In this document: in pieces, positions 1 to 5,850 of the stretch
How the letters are laid out: each line of letters starts with the position of its first letter
How positions within the stretch are numbered: the stretch's first letter is position 1
Origin: JBGRQB01 sp041725875
GTDB lineage: Bacteria > Bacteroidota > Ignavibacteria > Ignavibacteriales > Melioribacteraceae
Direction: 5' to 3'
Assembly: GCA_041725875.1 (NCBI GenBank)
Contig: JBGRQB010000116.1
Location: 1 to 13,987 of the forward strand
DNA length: 13,987 nt
Program-made: the position numbers and the translations under genes
The notes under the pieces: model-generated
What the model saw: the letters and a program-made list of their open reading frames with translations, nothing else
Told to the model about the DNA's origin: nothing
Database searches by the model: none

Positions 1-177
1 ATAGTCGGGTACGAAGAACTTGAAGTTGACGGAAAAAGAGCATAACAGTTTATTGTTACACAAATTGGCAACGAAAGAATTAAAGGTGCACGTTTGTACG
101 ACGAGAAACTTAAAAATTACACAAGATATGAAGATGTAATAAAATCCGATCCCTTAAATTTGGGAAAAAATAAATAA
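1..177 (+). pseudogene. 3' end of an unidentified gene, interrupted by an in-frame stop
   Basis: Frame 1 reads as protein-like sequence from base 1 to a TAA at 175-177 but contains a TAA at 43-45. The first part reads IVGYEELEVDGKRA and the part after the stop continues in a normal coding style (QFIVTQIGNERIKGARLYD, then about 25 more residues ending DPLNLGKNK). The other two frames are poor: one starts with a stop and the other stops quickly. The intrinsic terminator begins 8 bp after the second stop, which fits 177 as the original gene end. I do not recognise the family. Either the gene carries a recent nonsense mutation (for example CAA to TAA), or there is a base error in the assembly, or the true product ends at base 42 and the rest is decayed tail. 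Only the last 58 codons are in the window. Confidence 0.45.
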
Positions 178-185
178 AATTTATT

Positions 186-212
186 AAAACTCACTTTTTA
201 GTGAGTTTTTTT
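186..212 (+). terminator. Rho-independent terminator of the left-edge gene
   Basis: A 9-bp perfect stem, AAAACTCAC at 186-194 with GTGAGTTTT at 201-209, closes a 6-nt loop and runs into seven T residues (206-212). It lies 8 bp after the stop at 177, so it ends transcription of the left-edge gene and separates it from the repressor operon. Confidence 0.85.
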
Positions 213-277
213 ATTTCTTCTCTCAATTATATATTTCGATACTTTTCCAAAATCATCAAAACGTGATATTATTTAAA

Positions 278-291
278 TGTTGTAATCAACA
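278..291. promoter_or_regulatory. Small inverted repeat upstream of the TetR gene
   Basis: TGTTG at 278-282 and CAACA at 287-291 form a perfect 5-bp inverted repeat around TAAT. It sits about 60 bp before the repressor start, in the otherwise featureless 213-349 gap. It could be a second protein-binding site or chance in AT-rich DNA. I see no convincing -35/-10 pair in this gap. Confidence 0.25.
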
Positions 292-315
292 AATTAATTT
301 CTTAGTTTAAATAAG

Positions 316-327
316 TAGAACGGTCTA
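316..327. promoter_or_regulatory. Candidate TetR-family operator (TAGAACGGTCTA)
   Basis: TAGAAC at 316-321 abuts GGTCTA at 322-327, giving a 12-bp near-palindrome with one imperfect pair position per half. From memory, the NemR box uses TAGACC/GGTCTA half-sites with a 4-bp spacer and the YxaF/LmrA box of Bacillus uses similar half-sites with almost no spacer. The site is 22 bp before the ATG at 350, where it would cover or flank the promoter, so autorepression of the repressor and its downstream genes is the natural reading. This is inferred from position and half-site similarity. Confidence 0.55.
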
Positions 328-349
328 ATTTATATAAACGGATTTTAAA

Positions 350-937
350 ATGGCAAAATACAATAGAGAACAAATTATATTAAAAGGAATAGAACTTCTT
401 CAACAAGAAGGTTTCGTAGGGTTTGGGATACTAAAACTGTTGAAAGTCTGCAATATGCCCAAAGGTTCCTTTTACAATTTCTTTGAAAGCAAAGAAGCTT
501 TTGTAAAGGAAGCAATCGAATATTACAATTCTGCTATTCTGCAGAAAATTGATGAAATTGATAAAGCTCCGCTAAATGAGTATCAGAAGATCGAAACATT
601 TTTTATCAACGCAAATAAGTTTTTTGCTGATGGAGAATACAAAAAATCTTGTCCGATGATTAACATAACTACTGATAGTATAATGGAAGGGAATCTCTTT
701 TCCGATTTAATAACGCAAAACTTCAATTCTCATAAAGTTTATCTGCAAAAATGGATAAATATCGCACAAGAAACCGGGCTGATAAAGAACCTTTCCCCTG
801 CTGCGGAACTGACGCATATTATATATGACAATTACCACGGCGCTGTTATAAGAATGAAGTATGAAAAATCGGATACTCCGCTGGAAAATTACATTAAAAA
901 TTTTCTGCCAATGGTTTTGCAAAAATCTGACAATTAA
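350..937 (+). CDS. TetR-family repressor, NemR/YxaF-like
   Basis: 195 residues, the usual TetR length. The N-terminal helix-turn-helix is clear at about residues 5-50, with the typical PKGSFYNFFESKEAF signature at 37-51. The C-terminal ligand domain carries SCPMINITTDS at 100-110, which corresponds to the GC..GNLA.E motif of the NemR/YxaF/AcuR group. Cys101 lines up with the redox/electrophile-sensing Cys106 of E. coli NemR, and Lys170 lies 69 residues later, the same spacing as NemR Cys106 to Lys175 as I recall it. The ATG at 350 has no clear Shine-Dalgarno site, common in this lineage. A palindromic operator candidate lies just upstream and an SDR reductase gene begins 18 bp downstream in the same operon. 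It probably represses the operon until an aldehyde, quinone or oxidant modifies it; the family is secure, the ligand is inferred. Confidence 0.9.
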   Translation: MAKYNREQIILKGIELLQQEGFVGFGILKLLKVCNMPKGSFYNFFESKEAFVKEAIEYYNSAILQKIDEIDKAPLNEYQKIETFFINANKFFADGEYKKSCPMINITTDSIMEGNLFSDLITQNFNSHKVYLQKWINIAQETGLIKNLSPAAELTHIIYDNYHGAVIRMKYEKSDTPLENYIKNFLPMVLQKSDN

Positions 938-955
938 ATATAAAAAGGGAATAAA

Positions 956-1984
956 ATGAATAACAAAACAATTGCAGTCACAGGCGCCACAGGTTACCTG
1001 GGTTCCTGGATAGTAAAAAAGCTGCTTGAACGCGGATTTACAGTCAATGGAAGTGTTCGAAGCTTACAAAGAAAAGAAAAATATCAGCACCTATTAGAGA
1101 TTGAAAAAGAATGTGACGGAAAGTTGAATTTGTTTGAAGCCGATTTACTTAAATCCGACAGCTTTGAAAACGGTTTCGAAAATTGCGATATTGTTATCCA
1201 TTCTGCTTCACCATTTATTTTAGATGAAAAAGATCCTGTAAAAGATTTACTGGAACCGGCTCTCAAAGGAACTGAAAATGTTCTTAACTCGGTAAATAAA
1301 TATCCTTCTATTAAGAAAGTTGTGCTTACTTCAAGTATTGCCGCGATATATGGTGATTCTCTCGAAATTAAAGAATCTCCAACCGGGAAATTTGATGAAA
1401 CAAATTGGAATGAATCTAGCAATCTTACTCACATTCCCTACTCTTACTCAAAAGTAATGGCTGAAAAAAAAGCCTGGGAAATGCACGATGCGCAAAGTAA
1501 CTGGAGTTTGGCTGTTATGAACCCCGGTTGGATTTTTGGTCCTTCTCTTACCAATAGCACTGTTTCCGGAAGTATAAATATCTTAAAACAACTTACAGAT
1601 GGTAAATTAGAATCGGGAGTGCCTGAATTTTACCTCGGCGCCGTATCTGTAGAAAATGTAGCAGAAGCTCATATTTTAGCTGCGCTTGATGATAATTTTT
1701 CCGGCAGATGTATTTTAAACAATCAGATAACTTCCTTTCTCGAAATAGGAAATCTGGCTAAAAAACATTTCAGCAGTAAAGTTAAAACCCCTAAAAAAGA
1801 GTTGCCGAAACTGCTTGTGTGGTTATTCGGACCCGCAAATGGTTTTACCAGAAAGTTTGTCAGTAAAAATGTAGGATATAAAATAGATTTTGATAACAGC
1901 AGAAGTAAAACAAAACTCCGAGTCAAATATTCTCCGGTAGAAGATGCAATTATTGAACATATCAAACAAATAAATAACCTCTAA
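956..1984 (+). CDS. NAD(P)H-dependent extended SDR, dihydroflavonol/aldehyde reductase type
   Basis: 342 residues with a Rossmann fold typical of extended short-chain dehydrogenases. The nucleotide-binding motif TGATGYLG is at 9-16; Arg36 in the following SVRS segment suggests NADPH. The catalytic set is Ser126/Ser127 in VLTSSIAAIYG, with Tyr162 and Lys166 in YSYSK, and NPGWIFGP at 189-196 is a conserved substrate-side segment. The stretch DPVKDLLEPALKGTENVL (93-110) is a hallmark of the dihydroflavonol reductase/cinnamoyl-CoA reductase/Gre2 branch, which reduces carbonyls such as methylglyoxal and other aldehydes or ketones. Start chosen at the ATG preceded by AAAGGGA. It follows the repressor by 18 bp, so it is the likely regulated target. 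Its exact substrate cannot be told from the sequence. Confidence 0.9.
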   Translation: MNNKTIAVTGATGYLGSWIVKKLLERGFTVNGSVRSLQRKEKYQHLLEIEKECDGKLNLFEADLLKSDSFENGFENCDIVIHSASPFILDEKDPVKDLLEPALKGTENVLNSVNKYPSIKKVVLTSSIAAIYGDSLEIKESPTGKFDETNWNESSNLTHIPYSYSKVMAEKKAWEMHDAQSNWSLAVMNPGWIFGPSLTNSTVSGSINILKQLTDGKLESGVPEFYLGAVSVENVAEAHILAALDDNFSGRCILNNQITSFLEIGNLAKKHFSSKVKTPKKELPKLLVWLFGPANGFTRKFVSKNVGYKIDFDNSRSKTKLRVKYSPVEDAIIEHIKQINNL

Positions 1985-1995
1985 GGAAAATATTA

Positions 1996-2091
1996 ATGGA
2001 TAAAATAGTTTTAGTTTTAATATATCTGGGATTGGCAACAGCAATCTACTTTTCTGCCCGCAGACCTAAAGACAATAGGGGCAGCAAATGA
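1996..2091 (+). CDS. 31-residue single-pass membrane protein (small ORF)
   Basis: ATG at 1996 is preceded by AAGGA at 1983-1987 with an 8-bp gap, a good ribosome site that overlaps the SDR stop codon. The product has about 16 hydrophobic residues (IVLVLIYLGLATAIYF, positions 4-19) followed by a basic polar tail starting ARRPKDNRG. Its TGA overlaps the ATG of the next gene (ATGA at 2088-2091), so the two are translationally coupled. Charge distribution predicts the tail in the cytoplasm. I do not recognise a family. The well-placed ribosome site, tight spacing on both sides and coherent topology argue for a real gene, possibly a subunit or modulator of the downstream membrane protein; it could also act mainly as a coupling leader. 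Confidence 0.7.
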   Translation: MDKIVLVLIYLGLATAIYFSARRPKDNRGSK

Positions 2092-2639
2092 TAACAGGAC
2101 ATTTTACGACTGCTTTGGTTCCTTACGCCAAACACAAAGATTATCCTCTTTTTTATCTGCTGTTAATAACACAAATTCAAGATTTGTTAATCCCGGTAGA
2201 TTTAATAATACAAAATCTAACTATATTTGATTTAAAATCACTTCAAATGACTTACAGCCACGATATAATCCCGACATTAATAATGTCAATACTGGCTGGT
2301 ATAATTACTTATCTGATTTACAAAAAGAAAGATTTGGCTCTCTGGTGTTTCGGATTAGTAATTTTTCACGAAGTCTGCGATCTCTTCTCCGGGTTCTCTC
2401 ATAACCTATTTGGTACACATACACATTCATTTGGATTTGATTTATATAGAGAGAATACATTGCTGGCAGGTTTAATTGAACTGACTCTCGCAGTTGCCTG
2501 CTTCCTCTTTTTCGTTTGGAAACGCAAAAAGGAAGAACTCCCGATTACTAACAATAAGCTTATTATTTTAACAATTGTAATATTTCTTCCAATCGTATCA
2601 ATGATTATTATGCCATTCTTTGGAAAAACATTACTCTGA
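2088..2639 (+). CDS. Polytopic membrane protein, YdjM/DUF457-like (putative metal-dependent hydrolase)
   Basis: 183 residues with about five membrane helices near 20-40, 59-79, 83-100, 124-144 and 157-177. The arrangement of His and Asp residues resembles the YdjM/DUF457 family of predicted membrane-bound metal hydrolases: His5 in the opening MITGHF, Asp32 and Asp38 in the QDLLIPVD segment, His58-Asp59 in YSHD, and His94 with Asp98 in FHEVCD, then His105, His111 and His113 in the following loop. It starts by 4-bp overlap with the 31-residue ORF, with AGGGG just upstream as ribosome site. It is the last gene of the TetR-SDR operon. Family membership is by pattern, not by strong identity; the substrate is unknown and 'metal-dependent hydrolase' is itself only a predicted label. 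Confidence 0.7.
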   Translation: MITGHFTTALVPYAKHKDYPLFYLLLITQIQDLLIPVDLIIQNLTIFDLKSLQMTYSHDIIPTLIMSILAGIITYLIYKKKDLALWCFGLVIFHEVCDLFSGFSHNLFGTHTHSFGFDLYRENTLLAGLIELTLAVACFLFFVWKRKKEELPITNNKLIILTIVIFLPIVSMIIMPFFGKTLL

Positions 2640-2710
2640 TAAATAATTCTGTAAAAAAGAGGTAACTCGGAAGTCGCTTTCGGATTAAACAAATTATCAT
2701 TTAAAATAGA

Positions 2711-2734
2711 AAAGCCCGATATTAATCGGGCTTT
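2711..2734. terminator. Hairpin terminator between the YdjM-like gene and tRNA-Gln
   Basis: A 10-bp perfect stem, AAAGCCCGAT at 2711-2720 with ATCGGGCTTT at 2725-2734, closes a 4-nt loop. On the minus strand it begins one base after the tRNA 3' end and runs into a T-rich tail (TTTTCTATTTT), so it ends the tRNA transcript. On the plus strand the T tract is short, but it may also stop the repressor operon coming from the left. Confidence 0.8.
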
Positions 2735-2735
2735 G

Positions 2736-2808
2736 TTGTCCCGCTAGGGTTCGAACCTAGACTCTTCTGATCCAGAGTCAGACGTGTTGCCAATTACACC
2801 ACGGGACA
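2736..2808 (-). tRNA. tRNA-Gln (anticodon CTG)
   Basis: 73 nt with a full cloverleaf on the minus strand. The 7-bp acceptor stem pairs TGTCCCG with CGGGACA; the anticodon stem pairs TCTGA with TCAGA around the loop CTCTGGA, giving anticodon CTG (plus-strand 2773-2775), which reads CAG glutamine codons. The T arm is CTAGG/CCTAG around TTCGAAC. The 3' CCA is not encoded; the discriminator is A at 2736. A promoter lies just upstream and a hairpin terminator just downstream, so it can be a single-gene transcript. Confidence 0.95.
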
Positions 2809-2822
2809 ATTTTGAGAAACAA

Positions 2823-2851
2823 AATATATTAAATTGCTGATTTTAATTCAA
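2823..2851 (-). promoter_or_regulatory. Sigma70-like promoter for tRNA-Gln
   Basis: On the minus strand, TTGAAT (2851-2846) and TATATT (2828-2823) are separated by exactly 17 bp. The expected start site falls some 5-10 bases before the tRNA 5' end at 2808, an appropriate distance for a tRNA gene. Confidence 0.65.
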
Positions 2852-2864
2852 GTCCTGTAAATTA

Positions 2865-3287
2865 TTACTCACATTTTTCTTTATAAAAAGTCTCGGCAGG
2901 AACATAACAAAGCGCTCTGGCTCTCTGAACCTCATCACATCCTTCCTGTTTTTTTCCCAGCTTAATTTTTAATGTTCCTCTGTGATACCAGGCTCTGGCA
3001 TTAGAGGGACGAAGTTTAAGAACTCTTGTATAATCTTTTATCGCATTTTGAGGCTTTCTCAACTTTCTGTAGCAATCTCCCCTTTTAAGATATACCATTG
3101 CATATTTTTTATCGTATCTCAATGCATTGTTATATTCTTTGATGGCTTTTTTAAACTTCTCCATTTTATAAAATTCGTTCCCTTTCATAAAATGATTTTT
3201 TGCTTTTTCGTTGACAATCGGGGTATTATCGGTACAGGAAACAAGCAGCATAAAACCAATTATTGCATATAAAACTATTCTATTCAT
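2865..3287 (-). CDS. Small TPR lipoprotein
   Basis: 140 residues from the ATG at 3287; a TTG at 3308 would add seven charged residues before the signal peptide and is less likely. The start MNRIVLYAIIGFMLLVSC is a lipoprotein signal peptide ending in a lipobox (LVSC), so the mature protein is probably attached to a membrane by its N-terminal cysteine. Three TPR repeats follow, each with the usual alanine/glycine/tyrosine pattern (for example AMVYLKRGDCYRKLRKPQNA). The C-terminus departs from TPR with three cysteines in the last 25 residues (GCDEV, LCYVP and the near-terminal KEKCE). TPR lipoproteins of this size serve as protein-interaction scaffolds in the periplasm; no partner is evident. 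It diverges from the propeller gene and lies upstream of tRNA-Gln. Confidence 0.8.
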   Translation of the reverse strand: MNRIVLYAIIGFMLLVSCTDNTPIVNEKAKNHFMKGNEFYKMEKFKKAIKEYNNALRYDKKYAMVYLKRGDCYRKLRKPQNAIKDYTRVLKLRPSNARAWYHRGTLKIKLGKKQEGCDEVQRARALCYVPAETFYKEKCE

Positions 3288-3358
3288 ATTAACATCTCTT
3301 TTCTTCAAAATAACTATCGTTCAATTCTCAAAAATTTCAACTAAAATTTCCTGTTACG

Positions 3359-3387
3359 TTGATTTTATTAATGTATTAACTTATAAT
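3359..3387 (+). promoter_or_regulatory. Near-consensus sigma70-type promoter of the propeller operon
   Basis: TTGATT at 3359-3364 and TATAAT at 3382-3387 are separated by 17 bp. The predicted start near 3394 gives a leader of about 20 nt to the ATG at 3414. It is the clearest promoter in the window and drives the three-gene + strand operon. Confidence 0.7.
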
Positions 3388-3413
3388 AACAAAATCAATT
3401 AATAATGGGAATT

Positions 3414-4238
3414 ATGAAAAAGATATTAATATTTCTGGCGTTTACAGTCCTGATTCACTCACAGGATATAAAATTAAATTACCTGAAATCGTTTGGTGAA
3501 TTTAACGACGCAGTGGGATTTACCATTTTGAATAACAATGTAATTGTACTGGAAGCTGAAAAAAGCCGGATATTAAAATATAATTCTGCAGGAGAATTGA
3601 TTAAAACTAATGGCGGATTTGGCTGGGATTCGGCTCGTTTTGATGAACCATCCGATATAGATTCAGATCTTCTGAAAATTTATGTCTGTGACAAAAATAA
3701 TAACCGTATACAGGTTTTTGATAAAGATTTAAACTTCATCTCAATATTTACCTCTGGTGAAAATGGCGCTGCTGATTTTGAATATCCTTCTGTCTGCAAG
3801 GTATCTAATCCGGGCGATCTGTTTTTCCTTGATTCAGAAAATAAATCTGTCTTCACCTTAAATGTGCCGACCAATGAATACCGGGAAATTATAAATATTA
3901 ATAATTCTAACTTCTCCTTTGAAGATCCCGGCTACTTTGATCTGGATGCCAGTTCCAATATTTATGTTATTCACGAAAACAAATTGTATATCTACGATCA
4001 ATTTGGAAATGGTTTAACTTCTTTTAATCTCAATTTTACACCAAAAAATATTTTTATTAATAGAGGATTTATTTTTATAAACACCGAAACTGAAATTTAC
4101 TATTCTCCACTCTATCCGAATTTTGTATTCAAAAAAATTGACATCAAAGAAAAAGATATTGTGAAATGTTCTGTTGTTGAATCAAAGTTATATCTATTGT
4201 TAAAAAACAAAGTTAAAGTCTATTCAATTGAAAAATAA
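3414..4238 (+). CDS. Secreted NHL-repeat/6-bladed beta-propeller protein
   Basis: 274 residues from the ATG at 3414. I chose this start because it begins the signal peptide directly (MKKILIFLAFTVLIHSQ); an ATG three codons earlier at 3405 is possible but lies very close to the predicted transcription start. The mature part is a chain of beta-blades, best seen in one clear NHL repeat: FGWDSARFDEPSDI, then IYVCD, then NNRIQVFD. Weaker blades follow (IYVIHENKLYIYDQFG; KLYLLLKNKVKVYSIEK). NHL-type propellers in secreted bacterial proteins are usually binding or scaffolding domains, sometimes enzymes; no catalytic set is visible. Its last 11 bp overlap the start of the DUF2085 gene, implying translational coupling and a shared job with the two membrane proteins downstream. 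Confidence 0.8.
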   Translation: MKKILIFLAFTVLIHSQDIKLNYLKSFGEFNDAVGFTILNNNVIVLEAEKSRILKYNSAGELIKTNGGFGWDSARFDEPSDIDSDLLKIYVCDKNNNRIQVFDKDLNFISIFTSGENGAADFEYPSVCKVSNPGDLFFLDSENKSVFTLNVPTNEYREIININNSNFSFEDPGYFDLDASSNIYVIHENKLYIYDQFGNGLTSFNLNFTPKNIFINRGFIFINTETEIYYSPLYPNFVFKKIDIKEKDIVKCSVVESKLYLLLKNKVKVYSIEK

Positions 4239-4674
4239 TATTATCAGACTTATATTAATTTTGATAACCGCAATTTGGATATTTGGTTTCTCTTACAATT
4301 CTTTTTTCCCTGATACTCCAGAAGCAACTGCACTTAATCCGATTATTAAAAAATTTTACTCAAATGTTTGTCATCAGGATGACGGAAAATTGTGTTTAAT
4401 TAACGGACACAAACTTTTGGTTTGTCCGCGCTGTGCAGGAATATATTTGGGAATATTTGCAGGAATTGTTTTTTCATTTATTTTCAAATCACCAATAAAG
4501 TTAAAAATTTTAATCCTTTCAGGGGTTCTTATTCTACTTGATGTAGTTTTAACTACTTTTGATGTTTATGATTATTCAAAACATTTTGCTTTTGTTACGG
4601 GATTGTTTTTCGGAATATCACTTTTTTTATATATTCAGGATGTAATTTTCAAAATTTTTACAAGAAAGGTCTGA
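4228..4674 (+). CDS. DUF2085 family membrane protein
   Basis: 148 residues, starting with TTG and overlapping the propeller gene by 11 bp. It shows the family signature: VCHQ (Cys48-His49-Gln50), then Cys56, His61, and VCPRCAGIYLG with Cys66 and Cys69. Four membrane helices are evident near 5-23, 70-88, 91-110 and 118-142. The conserved Cys/His cluster sits between helices one and two and looks like a metal-binding or redox site, although the family function is not established. The predicted loop is on one side of the membrane directly before the CxxC helix. Position between a secreted propeller and another membrane protein suggests a small membrane-linked complex. Confidence 0.85.
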   Translation: MKNNIIRLILILITAIWIFGFSYNSFFPDTPEATALNPIIKKFYSNVCHQDDGKLCLINGHKLLVCPRCAGIYLGIFAGIVFSFIFKSPIKLKILILSGVLILLDVVLTTFDVYDYSKHFAFVTGLFFGISLFLYIQDVIFKIFTRKV

Positions 4675-4675
4675 T

Positions 4676-5188
4676 TTGAAAAAATATTTATCTCCTATTG
4701 TTTGCGGTTTTGGTGCAGGCGTTTTAATGATTGCGCCGCTTATCAAAACTTTCACCTGTTGTTTAATTATTCCGGCAGCAGCATTATTTTCAATTTTGCT
4801 TGATCAAAAAGCAAACCCGACAGGAGAAAAAATAACTGTTCAAAAAGGACTTGTATTCGGATTACTTACTGGTTTGTTTGCCGCTCTGTTCGGCACATTT
4901 TTCGAAATTCTCATAACATTTATAACTCATTCCAACGACCTTACTGAAAATTACGAATATATTATTGAAGCATGGAAAGCTATTCCTGATGAAGCTATGC
5001 TTAAAGCTATGACAGATCTATTTCAGGGAATAATTCAAGATATAGAAACAACCGGATTTTCTTTAATTTATTCTCTTTTATTGTTTGCCAATCACTTTTT
5101 CACAGGTTTAATTTTTGGATTACTGGGCGGATTACTCGGAATGAAAATAGGTAATACCAACCTTGAAAAACAAAACGAAGATTTTTAA
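4676..5188 (+). CDS. Polytopic membrane protein of unknown function (possibly DUF4199-like)
   Basis: 170 residues, starting with TTG at 4676, one base after the DUF2085 stop; AAAGG at 4665-4669 is the ribosome site at a good distance. Hydrophobic glycine-rich helices are found near 5-24, 27-44, 57-83 and 127-157, with a short polar insertion at about 84-125 containing charged helices. Two adjacent cysteines (28-29) lie in the second helix. The layout of a long polar loop between two Gly-rich helix pairs recalls small membrane proteins such as DUF4199, but I cannot confirm it. Its stop overlaps the stop of the convergent tonB-like gene by four bases (TTAA at 5185-5188), with no terminator between. 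Confidence 0.7.
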   Translation: MKKYLSPIVCGFGAGVLMIAPLIKTFTCCLIIPAAALFSILLDQKANPTGEKITVQKGLVFGLLTGLFAALFGTFFEILITFITHSNDLTENYEYIIEAWKAIPDEAMLKAMTDLFQGIIQDIETTGFSLIYSLLLFANHFFTGLIFGLLGGLLGMKIGNTNLEKQNEDF

Positions 5189-5850
5189 TTAAGTCTGAAC
5201 GGAAATGAGATCACTGCAGTTTGTTTGACTTTTTTCTTTCCTGCCTGTAAAGGCTCAAAACGCCATTTGCGCAACGATCTGATTGCAGCTGATTCAAGTT
5301 TTGTATCAGCTTTTCTGAGAGGAATTATACTGCCTACAGTACCGTCAGGTAAAATTGTAAATTTTAATTTTACATCAATCTCTTTTGAAACGCCTTCAGG
5401 ATATGCAGGAACATCCCAGCTGTAAATTTTCCTTACCCCTTTACCTCCCCAATCGAACTCAATTCCATATTGTCCTAATTCTTCATTAAGTTCTTCTGAT
5501 TCAAGATCTTCATCATCAGTGGTTTTCTTTTCTTCTTTTTTTATTTCCTTTTTTTCTTCTTTCTTCTCTGGAATTACATTGTTTTTATCAACGTTTTTAA
5601 CTTCAGGAAGTTTTACTTCTTTCTCTTTTTGTTTTACAGGTTCAACCTTCTTCTCTTCTTTTTTTACTTTAGGAGGATTTTTCTTTTTACCTGTAGAACC
5701 TTTTTTTGAAATTGTTCCAAAACTGATAGTTACAAACTCTTCTTCCTCAAGCTCAGGACGCAAATTCACAAAAGCAAATAACAGCAGTATTCCGAGGTGA
5801 ACTACAAAAGAAATGATGTATGAATATTTTTTAAATCCGCGTGAATTCAT
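5185..5850 (-). CDS. tonB: TonB-like energy transducer
   Basis: 221 residues. One membrane helix near 10-29 carries the TonB pattern of a serine followed four residues later by histidine (Ser14, His18), as in the SHxxxS helix that touches ExbB/ExbD. Residues 31-125 are a long lysine/glutamate-rich, proline-containing periplasmic spacer. The C-terminal TonB domain (about 145-221) has YPEGVSKEIDVKLKF, the turn LPDGTVG and the conserved WRFEPL (Trp196 on), which in TonB contact the receptor's TonB box. Its ATG directly follows the exbD stop (TAAATG). It is the last gene of the operon and transmits the proton motive force from ExbBD to an outer-membrane partner, most plausibly the barrel encoded two genes before ExbB. 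Confidence 0.92.
   Translation of the reverse strand: MNSRGFKKYSYIISFVVHLGILLLFAFVNLRPELEEEEFVTISFGTISKKGSTGKKKNPPKVKKEEKKVEPVKQKEKEVKLPEVKNVDKNNVIPEKKEEKKEIKKEEKKTTDDEDLESEELNEELGQYGIEFDWGGKGVRKIYSWDVPAYPEGVSKEIDVKLKFTILPDGTVGSIIPLRKADTKLESAAIRSLRKWRFEPLQAGKKKVKQTAVISFPFRLN

Noticed and set aside
2640..2710. Small hairpin-like GGAAG/CTTTC segment near 2668-2684
   Set aside because: Pairing is short and imperfect; no T-run or conserved structure, so not called as an element.
3288..3308. TTG start adding seven residues to the TPR lipoprotein
   Set aside because: The added residues are charged and would sit ahead of the signal peptide; the ATG at 3287 gives a normal lipoprotein leader.
2982..3402. 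Plus-strand ORFs opposite the TPR lipoprotein and into its upstream region
   Set aside because: They overlap a well-supported lipoprotein gene on the other strand and have no protein-like features.
5519..5800. Plus-strand ORF, Phe/Ser-rich, opposite the TonB spacer
   Set aside because: Reverse reading of the Lys/Glu-rich TonB linker; no ribosome site or family resemblance.
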